Origin: Vicia villosa
Lineage: Eukaryota; Streptophyta; Magnoliopsida; Fabales; Fabaceae
DNA length: 64,000 nt
Direction of reading: 5' to 3'
NCBI RefSeq assembly: GCF_029867415.1
Contig: NC_081185.1
Location: 45,826,766 to 45,890,765 of the forward strand
Within the stretch, counting starts at the first letter, position 1; each line of letters begins with the position of its first letter. A program made the position numbers and the translations under genes. Positions 57,474 through 64,000 of this stretch are shown here, piece after piece. The notes under the pieces were generated by a model. It searched no databases. It was not told the DNA's origin and saw only the letters and a program-made list of their open reading frames with translations.

Positions 57474-58400
57474 ATGCCTTCTCCCAACTTTCAGTTTCCT
57501 GTATTTGAAGCAGAAAAAGAAGAAGACGAAGAAATATCAAAAGAAATTTCTCGCTTACTCCAACAAAGGGAAGAGGCCATTCAGCCGTACAATGAGCCTT
57601 TAGAAGTCATTAACCTTGGTTCTGATGATTTTCCGTTACCATTTATTGATATGTTGGTGGACAGTACGGCAACATATTGGAAGTGATGCTACCGCGTTAT
57701 GCCTTTTGGACTAAAGAACGTTGGGGCAACTTATCAGAGAGCCATGACTACACTTTACCATGACAAGATGCATAAGAAAGTGGAAGTCTATGTGGACGAC
57801 ATGATTGCCAGATCACAGAATGAGGATGATCATATCTAAAATCTGTTGAAAGTGTTTCAATGCTTACGGAAGTTTCATCTTCGCCTGAATCCCAATAAGT
57901 GTACCTTCGGTGTCTACTCAGGAAAACTCCTTGGTTTCATTGTCAGTAAACGAGGAATTGAAGTAGACCCAGACAATGTCAAGGCAGTTCAAGAAATGCC
58001 TGCACCTAGAACCGAGAAACAAATTAGAGGATTTCTTGGACGTCTGAATTACATCTCGAGATTCATATCTCTCTTGACTGCAACTTGTGCTCCAATTTTC
58101 AAACTTCTATGGAAGGATCAAAGTTGTGTCAGGACAGACGAATGCCAGAAAGCGTTCAACAACATTAAGGAATATTTGCTCGAACCACCCATTTTGTCTC
58201 CTCCAATGGAAGGAAGACCTTTGATCCTGTACTTAACCGTCTTGGAAGACTCCAAGGATTGCGTACTAGGATAATAAGAGGAGACAAAAAGAAAAGAGCA
58301 TGCCATTTACTATCTGAGTAAGAAATTTACTGATTGTGAATCCAGATACTCTATGCTCGAAAAGACTTGATGCGCTTTAGCATGGGCTGCTAAGCGTCTT
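57474..58400 (+). pseudogene. Reverse transcriptase remnant with two deletions
   Basis: The conserved lead-in SPNFQFPVFEAEKEEDEEIS is followed by LEVINLGSDDFPLPFIDMLV: the first half of RT (about 150 codons in family members) is missing between NLGSDD and DDFPLP, joined at a shared Asp-Asp. A second deletion of about 40 codons links STATYWK, a stop, and CYRVMPFGLKNVGATYQRAM. The catalytic YVDDM is intact at about 57790-57805, followed by FHLRLNPNKCTFGVYSGKLL and the connection domain (GFLGRLNYISRFISLLTATC). Stops occur at 57837 and 58271-58276. It cannot be an active polymerase. Confidence 0.85.
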
Positions 58401-58409
58401 CGTCAATAC

Positions 58410-59090
58410 ATGAGTCGTCATACTACTTGGTTGATCTCCAAGATGGATCCAATCAAGTACATCTTCGAAAAGTCCGCCTTAACTGGAAGAATTTCCCGTT
58501 GGCAGATGTTGTTATCAGAGTACGACATCGAGTATCATACTCAGAAACCCGTGAAAGGTAGCATCCTGGTTGATCATTTGGCTCACCAGCCACTCGATGA
58601 CTACGAATCAATCAGGTTCAATTTTCCGGACGAGGACGTCATGTACCTCAAGATGAAAGATTATGATGAACTACTGTCAGATGAAAGACTTGAAATAGGA
58701 TCCCAGTGGGGCTTAATCTTTGACGAAGCTGTCAATGCTTATGGACGACGAATTAGGGCAATCATCGTTACCCCTCGAGGTACCCATATTCCATTCACCG
58801 CCAGATTGACTTTAAATTGTACAAACAATGAGGCCGAGTATGAAGCTTGCATCATAGGTCTCGAAGAAGCCGTTGATCTGAGAATCAAACACTTAGATGT
58901 ATACGGAGCTTCTTCTTTGGTCATCAATCAAATCAAAGGAGAATGGGAAACATGTCTATCAGGACTAATCCCTTACAAAGACTACGCGAGAAGATTGTTA
59001 CCATTCTTTGACCGAATAGATTTTCATCACATTCCTCGTGAAGAAAACAATTTGGCTGATGCATTAGCCACACTCTCTTCCATGATTAGG
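58410..59090 (+). pseudogene. RNase H region, catalytic Asp replaced by Ala
   Basis: Part of a 450-residue open frame (58410-59762). The RT connection tail is at 1-60 (MDPIKYIFEKSALTGRISRW). The archaeal-type RNase H of Ogre/Tat elements spans about 98-225: WGLIFDEAVNAYG with D105, NNEAEYEA with E143, HLDVYGASSLVINQIKGEW, and EENNLADALA with D217. Family members read YGDS where this copy has YGAS (A167), so one metal-binding Asp is lost. G106 has also become E. The frame is open, but the enzyme should be inactive. Confidence 0.8.
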
Positions 59091-59743
59091 ATAAATCATT
59101 GGAATGACATTCCTAGAATTGATGTCATGCGCCTTGACAGGCCTGCCCATGTCTTCACGGTCAAAGCAATCATCAACGACAAACCGTGGTATCACGACAT
59201 CAAAAACTTTCTTCAGAAACAAGAGTACCCTCTTGGGGTATCAAAGAAAGATAGAAAAACTTTAAGGAAGTTAGCTCGCAGATTCTTCTTAAATGAAGAT
59301 GTTCTGTACAAGAGAAACTTCGACATGGTTCTGCTCAGATGCGTTGACAGAAACAAAGCAGACACGCTCATGAGAGAAATACATGAAGGATCCTTTGGTA
59401 CACATACCAATGGACATACCATGACAAGAAAAATACTGAGAGCAAGATATTATTGGCTAACCATGGAATCAGATTGCTACAAGTATGCCAAGAGGTGTCA
59501 CAAGTGTCAAATCTACGCCGATAGAATTCATGTGCCACCATCTCTTCTCAACATCCTCTCTTCCCCGTGGTCTTTCTCCAAGTGGGTAATCGACATGATT
59601 GGAATGATCGAGCCAAAAGATTATAACGGACATCGCTTCATCTTGGTAGCCATAGACTATTTCACCAAGTGGGTCGAAGCAGCTTCATATGCAAACGTAA
59701 CAAGACAAGTCATGGTCAGGTTCATCAAAAACCATGTCATCTT
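59091..59743 (+). pseudogene. Integrase, truncated by LTR insertion
   Basis: Continues the same frame. The HHCC zinc domain is at residues 325-366 (HEGSFGTHTNGHT, then CHKCQ). The catalytic core begins with WVIDMIGMI, whose D395 is the first of the three acidic residues. The frame stops being integrase after MVRFIKNHVI at residue 444, where L LTR copy 3 starts at 59744; the last residues are LTR translation. The second Asp and Glu are therefore absent here. The candidate 5-bp target site is CATCT (59739-59743). Confidence 0.9.
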
Positions 59744-62171
59744 GTCATACCCTAATTTTTGATCCCCTGAGATGTCACATCTCAAAATTATCCCATCAAC
59801 TCAAAATAGATACCCAGGGCAGTCACTTGTGCACCAAGTACTCAGATCAGGGTTTTGAAGGACAAGAAGCCCAGACAAAGGGTCAATCAATGAGTAGAGT
59901 GATCCTCAACACAATCATAGGGCTCAATATGTTTCATCCATCTACCTATGATATTTCAAATCCCATTCATTAGGTCTCAGACCTGTTCAAGTCACCAGGC
60001 TAGGGTTTTGGGCTCGTCAGAAACTGAAAACAGGGCTCACATTTGGGAAACCCCAAAAAGCTCCAAGGCATGATCCAAACGACCTAAACATCTTCAAATG
60101 ATCCATATATCAATATCCATTGGAAGTTGTACTTCAATTCAAGATCCACAGTCATCAATTTCATCTTCTCCACAATTAGGGTTTGTGACCTCGTTCACCT
60201 GAACAATTGACTTTTGACCAGGACAAGTTCCCATGGCTCAAATCATAGCTCAAGGTCCTCTAATACTTTAATATGATCCACTCATATCATTAATTTGAAG
60301 AGGAGTTCTTGATTCATTAGAAATCTCCAGAAGCTCAATTCATCAGGAAAAGTTAACTATACAAGACTACCTTTGACTTTTTGGATTTTTGGTCAACCAT
60401 GGACTTTTGAGGATCAAAATCATCAATATATGATTATTTAAATCATTTGACCAAGAAAAATCAAGAAAATCAATTAGGGATCAAAAAGTCAAAGTCTGAC
60501 TTTTCATACTTAAAAATTTTTCTAAGTATATTTCAAGGTTTTTTTTAAACTTTGAAAGGGAATATCTCAAAATTTCAATTACAAACTGAAGAAAACTTCA
60601 AACATCAGTATTGAAGATTTTGGTCCAATGAATAACTTTGTCACTGCTCTTGATTTTGCAAAAGATCAACAATTTAAGAGATATGGAGCTTCAAAGTTGC
60701 TGCAAGGTTCAAAAATGGTGACAAACCCTAGTTTTCTCCAAACTTTATGGGTCACTTTCACCAAGATCCTTAATGATTTTGAGGAAACACAAAACTAATG
60801 GATTGAGGTGCATGTCAAGGGCCTTCCAAATTATGCTCAACCTTCTCCAAATTCATTTTGAGTAGGAAAATATGATTGATCAAAGTAAGGCACATGAAGT
60901 GAAATTTCAAGGCATGACCAACTTTGGTTTTGGTCATTTTCGTGCAAGGACCTCTAATAATTGGTGCATTCTAACTCCAATTATATCATAATGGATTTTG
61001 TAGAATCATTTGAGCTATAGCATCCAAGTTGCAAGAGATTAAAAAAAATCAAACCCATGTGATTAAGTAATCATTACAAAATTGAATTTTGGTGATTCAT
61101 CAAGGAATCTTTTCTAAACCAATTGGAGAGCTCCTACACATCAGAAATGATCCCAAATATCTAATTAGATCAATGGCTAGGGAGCTGATCAAGTGGAATC
61201 TAAAATGCCATCATTGCATTTTGATATTTTTTGAAATTTCTTCCTATCCAAGTAACTCAAAATGACATCATCCTTTCTCACTTCACTCTCTACTACTTCA
61301 GGTCATTTTCCCATAAATAGAGGCCTCATTTCAATTCAAAATCACACCAAAGCAACTTGAATACTTGCTTTCCACAACTTCTATCTCATAAACTCAACTT
61401 TAAAAGGTTCGTGGGGTGAAAAGGCAATTCTTCATTCCAGGGCTTACTCATTGAAATTGGGTGCTCTAACATATCAAGGAGGGTACGTGTGATTGATCTA
61501 AGACCTTGTTGGAGCTCTAAAACACCAGAATCATCATCTTCATCTTCATTTTGGAGCTGCTTCGGTTGGGGTCGAGCAAGGAATTTCTGGAGGTTCCAGC
61601 TCGAGCTAAGCATCTCAACACGTTCCTTGGGGTCCATTGAAGCTATTTGGATCATTACTTTGGTTCGGTAACACCATTTGACCAGAGCTTGATCTTCACT
61701 TTTTAGGTAAGTTTCAAAACCTTCAAACTCTATGATTCATGCTTCATGAATGAAAACTTGTGATACCTAAAAGTTTCTGCACTTATGAGGATCATTAACC
61801 CTCTATCATCATTCATTTATTCATCAGCATCATCATTTAATTTCAATTTTTTAAATTTAGGGTTCTTCACGTATTTTTCAGAAATTCAGTAGCTATAGTT
61901 AAATTTAATAGATATTAGTTACAAATTTGGAATCAAGAGAGAATTTAGAACAAGTTTCATGTTTACACCTTAGCCATTGGTTGAGAAATGAGAGAGTTGG
62001 AAATTCAAAAATCCAACAAGCTTTAGGTTGAAGACGACAATGCTGGCGGCACCAATTTTGAAACTCAAAGGAAAATTAAATATATTTTGAGTGATGGGCG
62101 TGTTTTTACTTGAAGTCATTGTTTGCCCTAGTGGCCACAGCGTGCATCCATGCATCTTGCCTCAGGTCTGG
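59744..62171 (+). mobile_element. L-family LTR, copy 3 (5' 2.4 kb)
   Basis: Starts TGTCATACCCTAATTTTTGA inside an integrase gene. It matches inverted L copy 1 (5906 to about 3380) along its length. A TATA-like CATAAATAGAGG lies near 61312. It is cut at 62171/62172 by a Tekay-like LTR, right where the copy 1 alignment reaches the B-box-like site. No ORF is supported; the shared antisense frame near 61386-61655 is not recognisable. Confidence 0.8.
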
Positions 62172-64000
62172 TGTAACACCCGTATATTTTAATTTTTAAT
62201 TTAAATGGAAATTTAATTAATAATTAGAATTATTGGTGGTTTGTGGGATTTAATTGGAAGAAAGATGGTTTATAGTGTTGGGCCAAGTGTGGTATTAGTA
62301 AAGAGGGGGTGCTATGTTAGTAAAGCCCTTTACTAATTAAAATGTTATTTTTTTCATAGAAATAAGGAAAATTGGGAGAAAGGAAAAAGGAACGTGAAAA
62401 GCAGAGCAGAGGAGATGAGGGATTGGAAAGCTGGTACGTGAAGAGGAGCAATGGAGGGAGAGACCAATCAAGAATCTTTGGCTAAGGTAAGGGGGGACTC
62501 TCCGGTTATCATCTATTATCGTATTCTTGGATAATGATATTGATTAGGGATGTTGTTGAGTCGATTGAGTCATATGATAGGTTTAGGGATTGAGTCAATT
62601 GTATGATGTTTGATCTCTATGTTTGAATCTATGATGTCTGCGTTGTTATGGTCTCAATTGATGTGTAATTGATGTATTATGAGGTGTTTTTCGTGTTGTT
62701 TGTGCATTCTATTTCCCTACGTTCGTACTGGTATGAATTGGGTGAGTTTGGAATGTGTAGAATGCTGTTTTCTGCAGGTTGGGGTTTCTGAAATCGCCGG
62801 TTCGCGCCGCGTGCACAGGGTTGGCGCCGCGAACAGGTGGGCAGAATGCCAGGAATTTGTGATACGCACAGGTCGCGCCGCGTGCATAGGTTGGCGCCGC
62901 GAAGGCGTTTGTGTGGTTCAGGTCGCGCCGCGAGTCTTGGTTGCGCCGCGTGCTGTAGCGATAGTTGTTTTTCTTGAAAAGTTAAATGATGTGTAACTTT
63001 CGAACCGTAGGTCTGTTTTTAGTGCCGTTTCGAGCACGATGAATCTTATGAGATAGCCTATGTTTTAAATGATGGAATGAGGTGTGAATCCAATTATTTT
63101 TAAATATGATTTTATTTCTTGGTGAATGATGTATTGTACATATATGTGATGAGATGTGTTAAATACATGCTACGTTGAAATATTAATCATGTGACGATTT
63201 GTTTAATTGGATGATATATTGTTGACATATATGATGAAATGTGACAATATAAGATGTTGTTTTGAAAAACATTATGATGTGATGATTTTTTGAGAGTTGT
63301 ATGATGATGACTGATTTACTTTGGAATGATGTGGATACATGTGTGTTCTTATTATTGATGACGATGATTGATGTGGACACATGTATGTTCTTTAATGATG
63401 ATGATTGATTGTATTTAAATGATGCTAATGTATATAAACATACTTTGATGATGATGATGATGATGAAATGGGTATTTGATGATGTTACTCATTAGATATG
63501 ACGATGGTATAAGTATCTTGTATATGTTGCATTCATTCATGTTCATTGATGATACTGTATCCATAAGGGTGTGTTGGATCAGTAAAGGGCATGATTCCCA
63601 TTGTGTGGAATCTGTGCTGGCAGGGCCGTATCTGGATGATGTTGGATCGGTCATGGGTTATTCCCATTGGATGATGTTGGTACCACATGCATAGTGTCAG
63701 TTCATACATATGCATACTTTTATAACATGATTGGAAGTATTCCAGTTTTATAAATATTGATGATGTGTTGGTTGCGTGTTTTGTTAAATTAATGTTGAGT
63801 ACAATTGTCTGTTTGAAAGATGTGTTCTGTTGGCATTTGTGTAAATGATGGACGTTCCTGATAATCTGAATATGATGAAATTGGGTGAATAATATAACTA
63901 TGATGTGTTGTTATTTGAGATGCAATAACATTTGTTAACTGTGATGAGACTCACCCTTACTGTTGACATTTTCAGATTGAGGATAGCTGCTTTCGACTTG
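62172..64000 (+). mobile_element. Tekay-like LTR, plus strand, partial at window edge
   Basis: Begins TGTAACACCCGTATA after TCTGG, the candidate target site. Homology with the reverse complement of the array LTRs is seen in order: CGAACCGTAGGTCTG with GCCGTTTCGAGCA (63000-63035), GGTACCACATGCAT (63680-63693) and GAGACTCACC (63946-63955). It is a diverged relative of the array family. Frames here are short and unconvincing. The rest of the element lies to the right of the window. Confidence 0.75.
62790..62960. repeat. GCGCCGCG repeat cluster in Tekay-like LTR
   Basis: Six or more copies of CGCGCCGCG or GGCGCCGCG (for example TTCGCGCCGCGTGCA, GTTGGCGCCGCGAAC, GGTCGCGCCGCGTGC) in about 160 bp. 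It occupies the same place relative to the conserved GAACCGTAGG block as the GTCGAC and TCCGCTCAGCGGA clusters do in the other LTRs. Confidence 0.9.

Larger units (their letters stand above)
53481..59743 (+). mobile_element. Ogre/Tat-like element interior, decayed, both ends missing
   Basis: Plus-strand gag, protease, RT, RNase H and integrase in the canonical order of Ty3/gypsy. Stops and frameshifts are frequent, with two RT deletions. The left end is lost at the solo LTR and the right end is cut in integrase by L LTR copy 3. Sequence features (DNGSS protease, a second RNase H region, the spacer between protease and RT) place it with Ogre/Tat. Confidence 0.85.

Noticed and set aside
62679..62996. 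105-residue plus frame with Cys- and Arg-rich sequence
   Set aside because: It spans the CGCGCCGCG repeat cluster in an LTR, and its composition follows the repeats.

Overview
The window is nuclear plant DNA made almost entirely of nested LTR retrotransposons. I found no host gene, rRNA gene, canonical tRNA gene or CRISPR array. Ogre/Tat-type Ty3/gypsy elements with LTRs of about 4.7 kb, an extra ORF upstream of gag, and a tRNA-Arg-like primer site (TGGCGACTCTGCTGGGGA) point to a legume, most likely tribe Fabeae (Vicia, Pisum, Lathyrus, Lens). That assignment is inference from family knowledge; no species marker is present.

Layout. 1-2578: end of an Ogre/Tat-like LTR (minus). 2579-5906: a second long LTR of another Ogre/Tat-like family, here called L (copy 1, minus). 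Its 5' end abuts 5907-6920, part of a plus-strand L LTR (copy 2) that resumes at 14442-15703. 6921-14441: a degenerate Tekay-like chromovirus (element I, minus) inserted in L copy 2. 15704-17233: a plus-strand Tekay remnant (integrase C-terminus, chromodomain, PPT, partial LTR). 17234-38732: the most striking object, a head-to-tail array of a 5.73-kb Tekay-derived unit (LTR of about 2.65 kb plus a 3.086-kb degenerate internal region) with four LTRs, three whole interiors and one partial interior. 38733-40828: a SIRE/Maximus-like Ty1/copia element (LTR, PBS, gag) inserted in the fourth interior and cut off by a 100-N gap (40829-40928). 40929-50125: 5' half of a well preserved Ogre (minus) with LTR, PBS, intact ORF1 and gag with one frameshift. 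50126-51717: an Athila-like gag-derived fragment and a short Tekay-like LTR end. 51718-53480: a solo LTR with perfect TTACA target duplications. 53481-59743: a decayed Ogre/Tat interior (gag, protease, internally deleted RT, RNase H, integrase) cut in its integrase by an L LTR (copy 3, 59744-62171). L copy 3 is itself cut by another Tekay-like LTR running off the right edge (62172-64000).

How the parts relate. All coding sequence is retroelement gag/pol, and almost all of it is broken. Ogre ORF1 is the only long ORF that looks intact. The biology worth following is structural: array formation from an already deleted element; fixed LTR positions whose content changes between copies (TA microsatellites and short GC-rich palindrome cassettes); tandem tRNA-like modules inside the L LTR, with two later insertions within about 10 bp of the same B-box-like site; and deletions at short direct repeats. 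All comparisons were made by eye without alignment software, so identities are qualitative.
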